Shown: positions 18,147-28,080, counted from the stretch's first letter. The stretch is DNA of 64,000 nucleotides from Paenibacillus urinalis (GCF_028747985.1 NZ_CP118108.1:255001-319000); one strand, 5' to 3'. The notes: generated by a model not told the origin, from the letters alone. Translations and numbers: made by a program.

Positions 18147-20222
18147 TTGAAGGAAATATTGAAAAAAAGCTTAGCAAAAGTGAAGCTGGGGAACAAAAGT
18201 GAAGAAAAGAAGAACAAGGAAGATAACCGTAATGAGAAGCACAGAATTGAAAAGGGTAGCAGAGAAAAGAAGAGCTTGTTGTCTTTTAGAGTAAGGTTGA
18301 TTGCAGCATTCCTACTCTTCCTGTTCCTGCCTAGTATAGCGATCTTCTGGGTTTCTTATAATACGGCTGATTCAGAGATTCGGAAGTCGGATCAGGAGAC
18401 AATGGAGCAATCCCTCGCCCTTGTCAGCAAGCAGATTGACTCCTTGATTGACAGTCAGAAGGCAAATATCAATTTGTTAGCAAGACAGACGAATGCGGCG
18501 CAAATTGCCAATCAAAGTCCTCAGGCCCAGCGGCTGCTGGATGATTTGAAGGATGCCAACCCTCAGGTTGAATCTCTCGTCATCGTATCGTCTCGCGGAG
18601 ACCAGCAGATGAAAGCCCCGATGTATGGAATGAATGAATCTGTGACAGATCAGCCCTGGTATCAGGATGCTCAAAGCAGTGAAGAGGTTATCGTAACGAA
18701 GCCTTATAAATCGAGCTCGACAGGTAATGTCGTTGTAACGTTGGCCAGAGCACTATCAGATGGTCAAGGGGTAGCAAGCATGCAGATCAGTCTGGCAGCA
18801 CTGACTTCTACAGTGAATGATGTACATATTGGAGAAACAGGTATCGTGTATTTGGTAGATGGTGACGGCAATTATCTGGTGCACTCCCGTTTTAATGCAG
18901 GAACCAGTGCGCTGGAGACACTATCAAATTCGGCGCTCACACAGGATAATGGGGATCTGAGTTATGCCATAGGAAATGCAGAGAAATATGCCTTCTTTAA
19001 TACACATGCGAGTACAGGGTGGAAGCTCATCGCAGAAATGGATTATGCCGAAGTGGATGAAGCCTCTCGTCCGATTCTTAACGCGCTGATTATCGTGCTT
19101 GGCATTTCTGCCATTGTGGGACTGGGGGTTATGATTCTAATGATCCGCAGCCTGCATCGCCCGATACAGGCAATGGTCAGAGCATCCCGTGATATTGGAA
19201 ATGGAGATTTGACGATAGATCTATCCGTGAAGCGCAGGGACGAATACGGCATTCTGGCGGAAGGTTTTAATCGGATGACCGGTTCTCTTCGTGCTGTGCT
19301 CGGAGAAGTAAGTGAAACGTCGCATCAGCTTGCAGCGTCCTCTCAGCAGCTTGCGGCAAGCTCCGAGCAGACAACAAAGGCAACAGAACAGCTGGCCACA
19401 ATTATGCAGGAGACGGCAACGGGAACGATTCAATCCAATCAAAGCCTTGGCGAAGCCAAGCAGCTCGTTGAAGAGATGTCCCGCGGTGTAAGAGCTATTA
19501 CAAACCAAGCTGGAGAAGTGACTCTGGCAGCCAAGCAGGTATCTGAAGAGTCCCAGGCCGGTATGACGAGTATCGATCAAGCGAAGCATCAAATGGATCA
19601 GATCGGTGCTTCAGCGGGTGACCTCAATGAGGTGATTCAAGGGCTCGGAGATAAGTCATTAGAGATACGGAAGATTGTTGAAGTCATTACGAATATCGCT
19701 AAACAGACGAATATTTTATCGCTGAATGCTTCAATTGAAGCGTCAAGAGCAGGTGAGCATGGACGGGGGTTCGCTGTTGTAGCGAACGAAGTGAAGGAGC
19801 TGGCAGCGCAGTCGGCCGCTTCTGCAGCACAAATTGCTAAATTGACCCATGAAATGGAGCAGGGAACAGGAGCTGCGACAGCATCGATGGGCACGGCATC
19901 TAAAGAAATTACGAAAGGGATCGCTACAGTCCAGGAGGCAGGCGAGCGGTTCAGAGTGATTCTGCACTCCATTCAAGAGGTTGCCGCTCAGATGGAGGAA
20001 GTATCCTCAGCCTCGAAGCAGATGGATGCCTCTATGGCCCATGTCGGTGAATCATTTGAGGTCGCTGTAGCGATCTCGGATCAGATATCCGCTGGCGCAC
20101 AGGAAGGGTCTGCTGCTTCGGAAGAGCAGCTGGCAGCCATGCAGGAGGTCGCTTCTTCTGCAGCAACTTTATCGAATATAGCGGATGAGCTTCAGGAGAT
20201 TATTCAGCGTTTCAAATTGTAG
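18147..20222 (+). CDS. Methyl-accepting chemotaxis protein
   Basis: 691 residues. TTG start with AAGGGGGG 8 nt upstream. Residues 1-45 are an unusually long Lys/Glu-rich cytoplasmic tail. TM1 is about 51-70, an extracellular dCache-like sensor lies at about 75-305 ([16 protein letters not shown] and [19 protein letters not shown]), TM2 about 309-331, and HAMP about 332-385. The signalling coiled coil has the conserved hairpin tip around 508-550 ([20 protein letters not shown]). It directs chemotaxis through CheA/CheW. Its position after an amino acid importer suggests an amino acid or related ligand, by context only. Confidence 0.92.
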   Translation: MKEILKKSLAKVKLGNKSEEKKNKEDNRNEKHRIEKGSREKKSLLSFRVRLIAAFLLFLFLPSIAIFWVSYNTADSEIRKSDQETMEQSLALVSKQIDSLIDSQKANINLLARQTNAAQIANQSPQAQRLLDDLKDANPQVESLVIVSSRGDQQMKAPMYGMNESVTDQPWYQDAQSSEEVIVTKPYKSSSTGNVVVTLARALSDGQGVASMQISLAALTSTVNDVHIGETGIVYLVDGDGNYLVHSRFNAGTSALETLSNSALTQDNGDLSYAIGNAEKYAFFNTHASTGWKLIAEMDYAEVDEASRPILNALIIVLGISAIVGLGVMILMIRSLHRPIQAMVRASRDIGNGDLTIDLSVKRRDEYGILAEGFNRMTGSLRAVLGEVSETSHQLAASSQQLAASSEQTTKATEQLATIMQETATGTIQSNQSLGEAKQLVEEMSRGVRAITNQAGEVTLAAKQVSEESQAGMTSIDQAKHQMDQIGASAGDLNEVIQGLGDKSLEIRKIVEVITNIAKQTNILSLNASIEASRAGEHGRGFAVVANEVKELAAQSAASAAQIAKLTHEMEQGTGAATASMGTASKEITKGIATVQEAGERFRVILHSIQEVAAQMEEVSSASKQMDASMAHVGESFEVAVAISDQISAGAQEGSAASEEQLAAMQEVASSAATLSNIADELQEIIQRFKL

Positions 20223-20233
20223 ATTGAAATGGC

Positions 20234-20283
20234 AGAGCGCCCTATCTATTCCTTAGTGCTAAGGATAGAGGGGCGCTCTTTTC
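20234..20283 (+). terminator. Rho-independent terminator of the chemoreceptor gene
   Basis: Long stem AGAGCGCCC / GGGCGCTCT with an inner CCTTAG/CTAAGG helix, then TTTTCTT. It ends exactly at the stop of the convergent murQ gene. Confidence 0.85.
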
Positions 20284-21204
20284 TTATGAAGTGGGAGTGC
20301 TGTCAATCGCCTTACGAACATAGCCTTTGGATGAAGCGAGCAGCTTCCTCGCTGAGGATGCGTCTGAACCGGTCATAATCATAACAATGGCGGTCTTGAC
20401 ATGGCCATCTGATTCGATATAGGCATCCTTGATCTGCTCCTCGGAGGCTCCGGTTGCCAGCTTGATGATGCGTTTGGCACGATCGACCAGCTTCTCATTG
20501 GAAGGGTTAAGATCAATCATCAAATTCCGGTATACTTTACCGGAGCGGATCATGGCTGTCGTCGTCAGCATATTGAGAATAAGCTTCTGTGCGGACCCGG
20601 ACTTCATTCGGGTGGAGCCCATAATGACCTCGGGTCCGGTTACAGCTTCAATCATATAATCTGCCAGCGGCTTCATGGCTGAATTGGGGTTGTTGCAGAG
20701 TCCGACTACAAGAGCGCCCAGAGTGCGGGCTTCCTTCATGGCACCCAGCACATAAGGTGTTCTGCCGCTTGCTGCAATGCCAATCACAACATCGTGCGGG
20801 CCGACCTGATGGGATTGCATATCTTCTCTGCCCCCTTGCTCGCTGTCCTCAGCGCCTTCCACAGGTGTTCGGACGGCCTCGAAACCTCCTGCGATAAGAC
20901 CTTGAATGAGTGACGGATCGGTACCGTAGGTGGGAGGGCACTCGGATGCATCAAGGATGCCGATTCTGCCGCTGGTACCGGCACCGACATAAAATAAACG
21001 TCCACCACGTTCAAAGCTCTCTACTATACAATCAGCAACCTTTGCGATATGCGGTATAAGCGGTCTGATTACCCTAGCGATTAGCTGATCCTCATCGTTA
21101 ATGAGCTTCATGATTTCAATGGAATCCAGCTGATCAATATGGTCTGTTCTCGGATTGGGATGTTCAGTAATCAACTGGCTAAGTTTATGGCTTAGATGAT
21201 TCAT
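20284..21204 (-). CDS. murQ: N-acetylmuramic acid 6-phosphate etherase
   Basis: 306 residues, the normal MurQ length. It cleaves the D-lactyl ether of MurNAc-6-phosphate to give GlcNAc-6-phosphate and lactate in the cytoplasm. Visible features are the TEHPNPRTDHID N-terminus, the SIS-domain FYVGAGTSGRIGILDASECP with the conserved Glu, VEGAEDSEQGG, and GIAASGRTPYVLGA. ATG start with AAGGAGG upstream on the minus strand. It follows the sugar kinase gene by about 160 bp on the same strand and probably belongs to the same transcript. Confidence 0.95.
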   Translation of the reverse strand: MNHLSHKLSQLITEHPNPRTDHIDQLDSIEIMKLINDEDQLIARVIRPLIPHIAKVADCIVESFERGGRLFYVGAGTSGRIGILDASECPPTYGTDPSLIQGLIAGGFEAVRTPVEGAEDSEQGGREDMQSHQVGPHDVVIGIAASGRTPYVLGAMKEARTLGALVVGLCNNPNSAMKPLADYMIEAVTGPEVIMGSTRMKSGSAQKLILNMLTTTAMIRSGKVYRNLMIDLNPSNEKLVDRAKRIIKLATGASEEQIKDAYIESDGHVKTAIVMIMTGSDASSARKLLASSKGYVRKAIDSTPTS

Positions 21205-21365
21205 AATAAGGTACGGCCTCCTTCGCTCCTGGCCCCAATTCTAGATTAGAAAATGATTGGTGTTATTCGTTTATATACGGGGCATCTTGATTGCAAGCTT
21301 TTCTATATTAATGAACCTTCGTTTGTAAGTAACGGCAAGGCAGACTCATGCGGTATTTCACCATA

Positions 21366-22328
21366 CTATACGAGTCCATAGACTCCTTGATCCGGGTAGA
21401 ACCGCTGTTGTGCAATCAGTGCTGCGCCATAGGCTGGCGGTCTATCTGCCGAACCTGTGATCATACGAAGGTGGGGGAAGATCGTACATAAGGATGACTC
21501 ATAGTGTGCTCTATATATAGAGGAATGGAGAAAGATAGAGCCCGTCATAGCGATAACTTCTTGCTGGAGATCAGGATGAGAATGTAGAAGAGCGGTGGTT
21601 GTGTCGGCCAGACTTGCGGCCTGAGATCTAAGTATGCTGTCTGCAAGTGGATCTCCTTCCTCAGCGGCGCGGATGCACAGCTCAGCATAAGAAGCGATGG
21701 TCTTCTTACTAAAGGGTTGTTGATAGATGAAGGTGCGGAGCTCTGTAATCTCGTTTAATCGGCAGTCTTCTTGAACGAGGGAGGTAAGTAACGTAGGCGG
21801 GATGACTCGGTCATAACTTCTCATAATCCCTTGAAGGGTCTGTAGGCCGATCTGATAACCACTGCCCTCATCTCCAAGGAGGTGTCCCCATCCTCCTGCA
21901 CGGTGAATGCTTCCCTCTCTTGTGAATCCATAAACAATAGAGCCTGTTCCGGCGATCACGAGCACGCCTGTATGCTCCCCTGATGCCGCCATGAGAGATA
22001 TTTCCCCCTCTGTACAAACCGTAATTTTCGCGGAGAAGGATTTGCGCTCCAAGCATTGAGTAACCTGATTGATAAGCGCATTCTTCTCTTCATCCAAGTA
22101 TATACCTGACATTCCAAGACAAATACCATTACATAAAAGTGAGTGATCATTAATAAAAGTGAGGGTTGTTTCTAGCAATCGGTTCAGCTCGCTGGCTGCT
22201 TCAAGAGGTGAAGTTGTATAGGGGTTCGTTGGCCCGCCATAGAATTGAGCGAGAATAGATGTATCTTCTAACATGGTTATTATTTCGGTTTTGGAACCGC
22301 CACCATCTACGCCAATAAAGACATTCAC
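21366..22328 (-). CDS. BadF/BcrA-type amino sugar kinase (GlcNAc/MurNAc kinase-like)
   Basis: About 320 residues from GTG 22328, placed after AGAAGGGG and giving the family N-terminus VNVFIGVDGGGSKTEI (phosphate-1 loop). GVLVIAGTGSIVYGF (phosphate-2) and GGWGHLLGDEGSGYQIG are also characteristic of N-acetylglucosamine kinases and of the MurK kinases that phosphorylate MurNAc and GlcNAc. The C-terminal adenosine region contains MTGSIF. Context (murQ downstream, divergent murR, ABC sugar importer) supports phosphorylation of imported free MurNAc or GlcNAc. The exact sugar is inferred. Confidence 0.82.
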   Translation of the reverse strand: MNVFIGVDGGGSKTEIITMLEDTSILAQFYGGPTNPYTTSPLEAASELNRLLETTLTFINDHSLLCNGICLGMSGIYLDEEKNALINQVTQCLERKSFSAKITVCTEGEISLMAASGEHTGVLVIAGTGSIVYGFTREGSIHRAGGWGHLLGDEGSGYQIGLQTLQGIMRSYDRVIPPTLLTSLVQEDCRLNEITELRTFIYQQPFSKKTIASYAELCIRAAEEGDPLADSILRSQAASLADTTTALLHSHPDLQQEVIAMTGSIFLHSSIYRAHYESSLCTIFPHLRMITGSADRPPAYGAALIAQQRFYPDQGVYGLV

Positions 22329-22355
22329 CGCTTCACCCCTTCTCATTTTTTATTT

Positions 22356-22384
22356 AGTATAGGTCATAATTTCCAGATTGTAAA
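22356..22384 (-). promoter_or_regulatory. Candidate promoter of the kinase-murQ transcript
   Basis: Minus strand TTTACA (22384-22379), 17-bp spacer, TATACT (22361-22356). The -35 box lies inside the 19-bp putative operator at 22378-22396. Confidence 0.65.
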
Positions 22385-22396
22385 ATAAAATTTTAA
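22378..22396 (-). promoter_or_regulatory. Putative MurR operator 1
   Basis: The minus strand reads TTAAAATTTTATTTTACAA, identical at 17 of 19 positions to operator 2, in the opposite orientation. It covers the -35 box of the kinase promoter. Assignment to MurR is inferred from the adjacent regulator gene. Confidence 0.6.
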
Positions 22397-22411
22397 GTAA
22401 ATAAAATATTA

Positions 22412-22430
22412 TTGAAATTATATTTTACAA
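22412..22430 (+). promoter_or_regulatory. Putative MurR operator 2
   Basis: TTGAAATTATATTTTACAA with partial dyad symmetry (TTGnAA ... TTnCAA). It covers the -35 box of the rightward murR promoter. Its centre is 34 bp from that of operator 1. Confidence 0.6.
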
Positions 22431-22440
22431 CTCATATAAT
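22412..22440 (+). promoter_or_regulatory. Candidate murR promoter
   Basis: TTGAAA (22412-22417), 17-bp spacer, perfect TATAAT (22435-22440). It overlaps operator 2, consistent with autorepression. Confidence 0.65.
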
Positions 22441-22541
22441 AATATCAATCCAAACATATTTGGGAGGATAGGGAACGAATCGTGTTAGTTTATCTAACCT
22501 ATATGTACATATCTATTGAGAATGGAGGTGGAACGGCTCTC

Positions 22542-23378
22542 ATGAATGGTGGTTTGGTTCGTCTCAAGGAAGCCTATGAAACACTGAATCCTTCGGAGCG
22601 TAAGATCGCGGCCTATATTCTGCAGCAGCCTGGCGAGATCATCGAGCTCTCCGTTGCCGAGCTGGCAGCGAAGAGCGGTGCAAGTCAGGCAGCGATCGTC
22701 CGCCTATGCAAAACGATCGGCTTCAAAGGCTATCAGGATCTGAAAATTAAAGTGGCTGGTGACTTGCGGGAGTCGGATGAGCAGGCAGGCTATCAGGAGA
22801 TCAGACCGAATGACAGTGTATCTGCGATGATTCGAAGCGTATCGAACAACAATATTCAGTCCATCCGGGATACGCTGAAGATTATGGACGAGGCGATGGT
22901 GGAGCGGGCCGTTTCTTTAATGGATCAGGCAAGGCGTATTTATTTTTTTGGCGTGGGAGCTTCTAACCTTATAGCCATGGATGCACAGCAGAAATTTTTA
23001 AGAATTAACAAGATGAGCTTCTCCTTCGCTGATCCGCATCAGCAGCTCACGTCCGCGGTCACAATGACAGAAGATGATGTAGCTGTCTGCATTTCCTATT
23101 CGGGTGAAACGGAAGAAGTGCTTCGTGTTGCTGAGCTGGTTCGGGAGCGGGGGGCAGAAGTGATCAGCATGACCAAGTACGGTCATTCCAAGCTGAGCAA
23201 GCTGGCGACCGTACCTCTATACACATCATCCACAGAGAGTGAAATTCGAAGCGCTGCTATGGGTTCCCGGATGACTCAGCTTAATCTGATTGATATTTTG
23301 TATCTCTGTGTAGCCAGCAAGAATTACGAGCAGTCGGTCAAGTATCTGGAGGAGAGCAGGAGGGCGCTGAGAAGGTAG
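22542..23378 (+). CDS. murR: MurR/RpiR family transcriptional regulator
   Basis: 278 residues from ATG 22542 (GGAGGTGG about 10 nt upstream; the frame is open to 22482). The N-terminal RpiR-type HTH (about 5-75) contains LNPSERKIAAYIL and AAKSGASQAAIVRLCKTIGF. The SIS sugar-phosphate-binding domain (about 105-250) contains IYFFGVGASNLIAMDAQQKF and AVCISYSGETEEVL. It probably senses MurNAc-6-P or GlcNAc-6-P. It is divergent from the kinase and murQ and first in line before the sugar ABC genes. The gene name is given by family and context. Confidence 0.85.
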   Translation: MNGGLVRLKEAYETLNPSERKIAAYILQQPGEIIELSVAELAAKSGASQAAIVRLCKTIGFKGYQDLKIKVAGDLRESDEQAGYQEIRPNDSVSAMIRSVSNNNIQSIRDTLKIMDEAMVERAVSLMDQARRIYFFGVGASNLIAMDAQQKFLRINKMSFSFADPHQQLTSAVTMTEDDVAVCISYSGETEEVLRVAELVRERGAEVISMTKYGHSKLSKLATVPLYTSSTESEIRSAAMGSRMTQLNLIDILYLCVASKNYEQSVKYLEESRRALRR

Positions 23379-23429
23379 TCTAATCTACGGTGTTCCTATC
23401 GAGGAACGAATGAGGGGAGATAAGTGCTA

Positions 23430-24776
23430 ATGCGTAAAACATGGATTGTGCTGACCTCTATTCTAATGTTTGCGGTGACAGCCTGCAGCGGCGGGGGAGG
23501 TAGCAGCGAGCAAAGCGCGGATGCCAAGGATACAGTGACGGTCTGGACGTATCCTGTTCATAACAAGTATGAAGAGGACCTGAAGGAGCTCCTCGCTGAT
23601 TTTAATAAGGAACACCCGAATATTACCGTCAAGACAGAGATGCTCACCTGGGCTGAAGGCCCAAAGAAATTTGATGTCGCCCTGAATGCGGGCAATCCGC
23701 CGGATTTGTATTTTCACAGTGTAGATGGAAGTTATGTCGACTCTGGATTGGCTATTCAGCTGGATGATTATCTGACACCTGAGATCAGGGAGGATTATTA
23801 TCCGGGAACGCTTGAGCTCGGGCAGATTCAAGGCAAGCAATACGGTCTTCCAATCTACCAGTACCAATGGGGCTGGGGCGGCAACCAACGTATTCTTGAG
23901 GAAGCTGGAGTCGATTGGCAGAAGATCCAGCAGGAGGGGTGGACTTGGGGTGAATTCCTTGAGATCGCGCCTAAGCTGATGGGGACTGCTCCTGACGGAT
24001 CTCCACAATATGCCTTTGTGACCGAAGGGCAGACGATGGAGATTATGGAGCTGCTGTCCCGCAATTACAATATGCCGGATGTGCTGAATGCGGAAGGTGA
24101 ATTCCAGTGGAATGATGATCGTATTCTAGAGACGCTGAAATTCCTGGAGACCCTTCGTGCAGAAGGTTATATGCCAAAAGAAACGGCAGCCATTGCTCCT
24201 GCGAAACGTGTAGAAATGTTCTATGCCGAGCAGGCGGCCATTATCTCCAAGGCAATCCCGTATTACGATGTGCTCATCAAGCAGCGGAATGCGGATATTG
24301 ATGCAGGAACGGTGCAGGGTGCCAAGGTTAAATTTGTATTGCTGCCGGTCCCTCATCATAAGGATGCTCCGCAGAAATCAACGATGGGCGGCGAGGGCTA
24401 TGTGGCTTTTAGGCAAAAGAATGATAAGGGCGAGCAGCATGCCAAGAACACGTTCCTAGTTATGGAAGCACTGAGCGGCGCCAAAGCCGGGAATTCGGCC
24501 AATGAGCTCGTGCTGCCGTTTGTTAGAAAGTCACAGGCTGAATATTTTGAAGGCAAGGGTCTGGGTACGCCGGAAACGCTGGAGGCAGCCCGTATCATGG
24601 CAGAGCATATGGAGCAGCCGGTCGTTCTCTCGCTTGACTCAGCGCTGGCAGCGAAGCAGAAGCAGTTCAAGGAACAGGTGATGAAGCCGAACATTCAGGC
24701 GTTATTTACAGGCGAGAAGACAGCCGAAGCGATAGCGGCCGAGTTTAAGGCTAAGGGAGAAGAGATGTTCAAGTAG
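23430..24776 (+). CDS. Sugar ABC transporter substrate-binding lipoprotein 1
   Basis: 448 residues, family 1 solute-binding protein. ATG 23430 is used, 10 nt after GGAG; a GTG two codons earlier is also possible. Lipobox AVTAC. Typical segments are DTVTVWTYPVHNKYEEDLKE, FDVALNAGNPPDLYFHSVDG and ARIMAEHMEQPVVLS near the C-terminus. It lies 51 nt after murR and is followed by a closely related second copy. A peptidoglycan-derived amino sugar (MurNAc, GlcNAc or a disaccharide) is the best contextual guess for the ligand. Confidence 0.88.
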   Translation: MRKTWIVLTSILMFAVTACSGGGGSSEQSADAKDTVTVWTYPVHNKYEEDLKELLADFNKEHPNITVKTEMLTWAEGPKKFDVALNAGNPPDLYFHSVDGSYVDSGLAIQLDDYLTPEIREDYYPGTLELGQIQGKQYGLPIYQYQWGWGGNQRILEEAGVDWQKIQQEGWTWGEFLEIAPKLMGTAPDGSPQYAFVTEGQTMEIMELLSRNYNMPDVLNAEGEFQWNDDRILETLKFLETLRAEGYMPKETAAIAPAKRVEMFYAEQAAIISKAIPYYDVLIKQRNADIDAGTVQGAKVKFVLLPVPHHKDAPQKSTMGGEGYVAFRQKNDKGEQHAKNTFLVMEALSGAKAGNSANELVLPFVRKSQAEYFEGKGLGTPETLEAARIMAEHMEQPVVLSLDSALAAKQKQFKEQVMKPNIQALFTGEKTAEAIAAEFKAKGEEMFK

Positions 24777-24812
24777 ATCCTTAGATGCGATGCGAAAAAG
24801 GGGGAAGTGTAT

Positions 24813-26166
24813 ATGAAAAAACCGCTTACGCTTATGATCGCTATGATGATGCTCATCGTGACAGCCTGCGGCGGCACTTCAGGCAGTGAAGCGGAGACCG
24901 GAGATGCGGATGCCAAGGATACAGTAACCGTGTGGACTTACCCTGTTCATGGCACATATGAAGATGAGCTGAAGGAGCTGATCGCTGATTTTAATCAGGA
25001 GCATCCCCATATTACGGTTGAGTACGAAATGCTTACATGGGCAGAGGGGCCTAAGAAGTTCGACGTCGCTCTGAATGCAGGTAATCCGCCAGATCTGTAT
25101 TTTCACAGTGTTGATGGCGCTTATGTGAAGACAGGGCTTGCGCTTGAATTGGACGCTTACCTGACCGATGAGATCAAGAATGACTACGTGCCTGGCACAC
25201 TAGAGCTTGGCCAAATTCAAGGCAAACAGTATGGACTGCCGCTCTATCAATTCCAGTGGGCTTGGGGCGGAAATAAGCGCATCCTGGAGGAAGCGGGAAT
25301 TGACTGGAAGCAGATCCAGCAGGAGGGCTGGACCTGGAATGAATTTAACGAGGCGGCGGCCAAGCTTACAGGTACGGCTCCTGACGGCACCACGCAGTAT
25401 GCGCTCGTCACAGACGGAACCTCACTGGATTTTATTGAAATGCTGACACGCAATAATGGAATGCCCGATGTGCTTAACGCCAGCGGCGAATTTCAGTGGA
25501 ATGACCAACGTATATTAGACACACTTACCTTCATAGACAACCTCATTGATCAAGGCTATATGCCTAAAGAAACCGCAGCCATTGCTCCCGCCAAACGAAC
25601 GGATATGTTCTATGCCGGGCAAGCGGCGATCATCTCCAAAGCACTTCCCTACTATGATGTCATGATTCAGAACCGTAACAAAGATATTGATGCAGGCACC
25701 GTCCAAGGCGAGAAAATCGAATTCGTATTGCTTCCTGTACCCCATAATGACGGAGCGGAGCCTAAATCAACCATGGGTGGAGAGGGTTACGTTGCCTTCA
25801 AGCAAAAAAAATGACAAGGGCGAGCAGCATGCCAAGAATACGTTTCTTGTGATGGAGGCGCTGAGCGGCGCCAAAGCAGGGAACTCGGCTAACGAGCTTG
25901 TGCTTCCTTTCGTTCGAAATTCACAAACCGAATACTTCGAAGGCAAGGGTCTGGGCACACCGGACACCATAGAAGCCGCGAATATGATGGCAGAGCATAT
26001 CGAAATTCCGGTAACCCTCTCACTCGACATTGACAAATCTGCGCAGCAGAAGCAGTTCAAGGAACAAGTCGTCAAGCCCAACATTCAAGCCCTGTTCTCC
26101 GGCGAGAAGACACCTGAGCAAATTGCAGAGGACTTCAAGGCAAAGGCAGAGCAAATGCTCAAATAA
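24813..26166 (+). pseudogene. Sugar ABC substrate-binding lipoprotein 2, frameshifted at an A8 run
   Basis: Tandem duplicate of the preceding gene, highly similar along its length. ATG 24813 (AAGGGGG 8 nt upstream), lipobox IVTAC. The frame stops at 25814, just after eight A at 25804-25811, where copy 1 reads GCAAAAGAAT in the same place. Dropping one A restores a 450-residue protein to 26166, with the conserved continuation NDKGEQHAKNTFLVMEAL. It is either a true frameshift, a slippage site giving some full-length protein, or a sequencing error in the homopolymer. The downstream part has normal codon use and no further damage. Confidence 0.85.
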
Positions 26167-26186
26167 ATAGCGTCATCTGCAGAGGA

Positions 26187-26223
26187 GGCTGTCCTGAGGA
26201 CAAAGTCCTCAGGAGCCTTTTTG
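26187..26223 (+). terminator. Hairpin after the binding-protein pair
   Basis: Strong stem GTCCTGAGGAC / GTCCTCAGG with further AGGCT/AGCCT pairing, then five T. It lies between the binding-protein and permease genes, so it may act as a partial terminator. Confidence 0.75.
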
Positions 26224-26272
26224 CTAGAAGGAATGGTTCAATTCTACGACAAACACAAGGGGTGAGAGAACG

Positions 26273-27193
26273 ATGCAGACATCACTTGCGCCAAAAAGGA
26301 CACCTTCCCGCCAAAGCCCAATGCGAGCGATTAAGGAATATGGCTGGGCTTATCTCTTCATCTTAGCGCCGGTTCTGCTGTTCCTCGTATTTACACTGTA
26401 TCCGGTGGGTCATGCTTTTTTTATGAGCTTTCAGGAGTATGGCATTATGAATTCCACCTGGGTAGGGATGGATAACTACAGTCGGTTATTCCAGGACGCT
26501 ACATTCTGGAAGTCGATGCGAAACACCGTTATTTTTACACTGGGAACCGTGCCGGTCAACATTATCATTACCTTCGTCTTGTCTGTGCTGATCTTTCAAA
26601 TGAAGAGCAAGTGGCAGACCTTCTTCAAAGCAACGCTATACCTGCCGGCTGTCGCCTCCGGCGTTACGATCTCCGTGGTCTGGCTGGCTATATTCGATCC
26701 GACCGAGGTCGGACTTCTCAACAGATTCCTCAGCTGGTTCGGGCTTGATCCTGTAATCTGGCTGGGACAATCCAGTACAGCTCTCTTCTCGCTCATCCTA
26801 ATGAGCTGGCTTGGCTCTCATGGGGCAGGGATCATTCTCTACATGGCCGCTCTGGGCGGCATTCCGAAGTCGCTCTATGAAGCAGCAGATATTGATCATG
26901 CCAGTGCATGGACCAAATTTACGAAGATTACTTGGCCCTTGCTTAAACCTACGACGCTCTACCTGCTCGTTACAGGTGTAATCGGGTCGTTCCAGGTCTT
27001 CATTTCGGTGTATCTAATGACCCAAGGGGGTCCGAATTTTGCGACAACGACAATCGCTTATTTGATCTATCAGACCGCTTTCGTATTCTATGAGTTTGGT
27101 CTGGCTTCGGCCCAGTCCTTTGTGCTGGCTCTTATCATCGTGGTCATCTCCATAATCCAGTTTAAATACTTCTCCAGTGATGTTGAATATTAA
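26273..27193 (+). CDS. Sugar ABC transporter permease (MalF type)
   Basis: 306 residues, six predicted membrane helices. Starts with a short basic cytoplasmic tail, then YLFILAPVLLFLVFTLYP. The EAA loop is SLYEAADIDHASAWTKFTKI. Start ATG follows GGGGTGAGAG. It pairs with the next gene, 26 nt downstream. Confidence 0.9.
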   Translation: MQTSLAPKRTPSRQSPMRAIKEYGWAYLFILAPVLLFLVFTLYPVGHAFFMSFQEYGIMNSTWVGMDNYSRLFQDATFWKSMRNTVIFTLGTVPVNIIITFVLSVLIFQMKSKWQTFFKATLYLPAVASGVTISVVWLAIFDPTEVGLLNRFLSWFGLDPVIWLGQSSTALFSLILMSWLGSHGAGIILYMAALGGIPKSLYEAADIDHASAWTKFTKITWPLLKPTTLYLLVTGVIGSFQVFISVYLMTQGGPNFATTTIAYLIYQTAFVFYEFGLASAQSFVLALIIVVISIIQFKYFSSDVEY

Positions 27194-27219
27194 AGGCAGC
27201 TATAGAGGGGGTGTGATGT

Positions 27220-28059
27220 ATGACGATGAAACTACAAAAAAGATCGGTCCTGCTCATTCTGGCAGCCGTTATTATTTTACTCTGGGCGATTGTAACGATC
27301 ATTCCGCTGTACTGGATGCTGGTCGGCTCTGTTCAGGATACGAAGGTGTCCGCTACTTTTCGGCCGCAGATGATTCCTGAAGTGATCTCAATGACGCCTT
27401 ATGAGCGATTCTTTGGCAAAACAGATGCCTGGCGCTGGTTATGGAATTCGTTTGTTATCGCAGCAATTACCACAATTACAAACGTGTTCTTCGCTTCACT
27501 CGCAGGTTATGCCTTCGCCAAGCTTAAGTTCCCGGGGGACAAAGCGATCTTCTGGGTCCTGCTCAGCACAATGATGATTCCTGCCCAGGTTACGCTGATT
27601 CCCCTGTATATTTTGATGGTGAATGTGTTCAACATCGGGGATACCTACACGGCGATCATCTTGCCGACGGCAGTCAGCGTGGGAAATATCTTTCTCATGA
27701 AGCAGTATATGTCCTCCCTTCCCACTTCACTTATTCACGCGGCACGGATTGATGCCTGCAGCGAGTTCGGGATCTTCTGGAAGGTCATACTGCCGATGGC
27801 GAAGCCGGGACTGGCCGTCCTTGCGATCTTCAGCTTCGTTGCCTCGTGGAATGAGTTCTTCTGGCCGTTCCTTATTACGAATTCAAGCGATATGCGGACT
27901 ATACAGGTCGGGCTGGCTTCCTTCGTGTTCGGTGATGCGTCCGATTTTGCCGCCATGATGGCGGGAGCGACCGTGGGCGCTCTGCCGATGATTATTCTGT
28001 TCTTCTCCCTGCAGCGCTATTTCCTGCAAGGCATTACTATTGGAGCCGTTAAAGGCTGA
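27220..28059 (+). CDS. Sugar ABC transporter permease (MalG type)
   Basis: 279 residues, six predicted helices, EAA loop SLIHAARIDACSEFGIFWKV, and the MalG-like C-terminus ending FLQGITIGAVKG. ATG start with GAGGGGGTG upstream. It is followed 21 nt later by the ATPase gene. Confidence 0.9.
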   Translation: MTMKLQKRSVLLILAAVIILLWAIVTIIPLYWMLVGSVQDTKVSATFRPQMIPEVISMTPYERFFGKTDAWRWLWNSFVIAAITTITNVFFASLAGYAFAKLKFPGDKAIFWVLLSTMMIPAQVTLIPLYILMVNVFNIGDTYTAIILPTAVSVGNIFLMKQYMSSLPTSLIHAARIDACSEFGIFWKVILPMAKPGLAVLAIFSFVASWNEFFWPFLITNSSDMRTIQVGLASFVFGDASDFAAMMAGATVGALPMIILFFSLQRYFLQGITIGAVKG

Positions 28060-28080
28060 TACGTGAAAGGAGGAATACCT

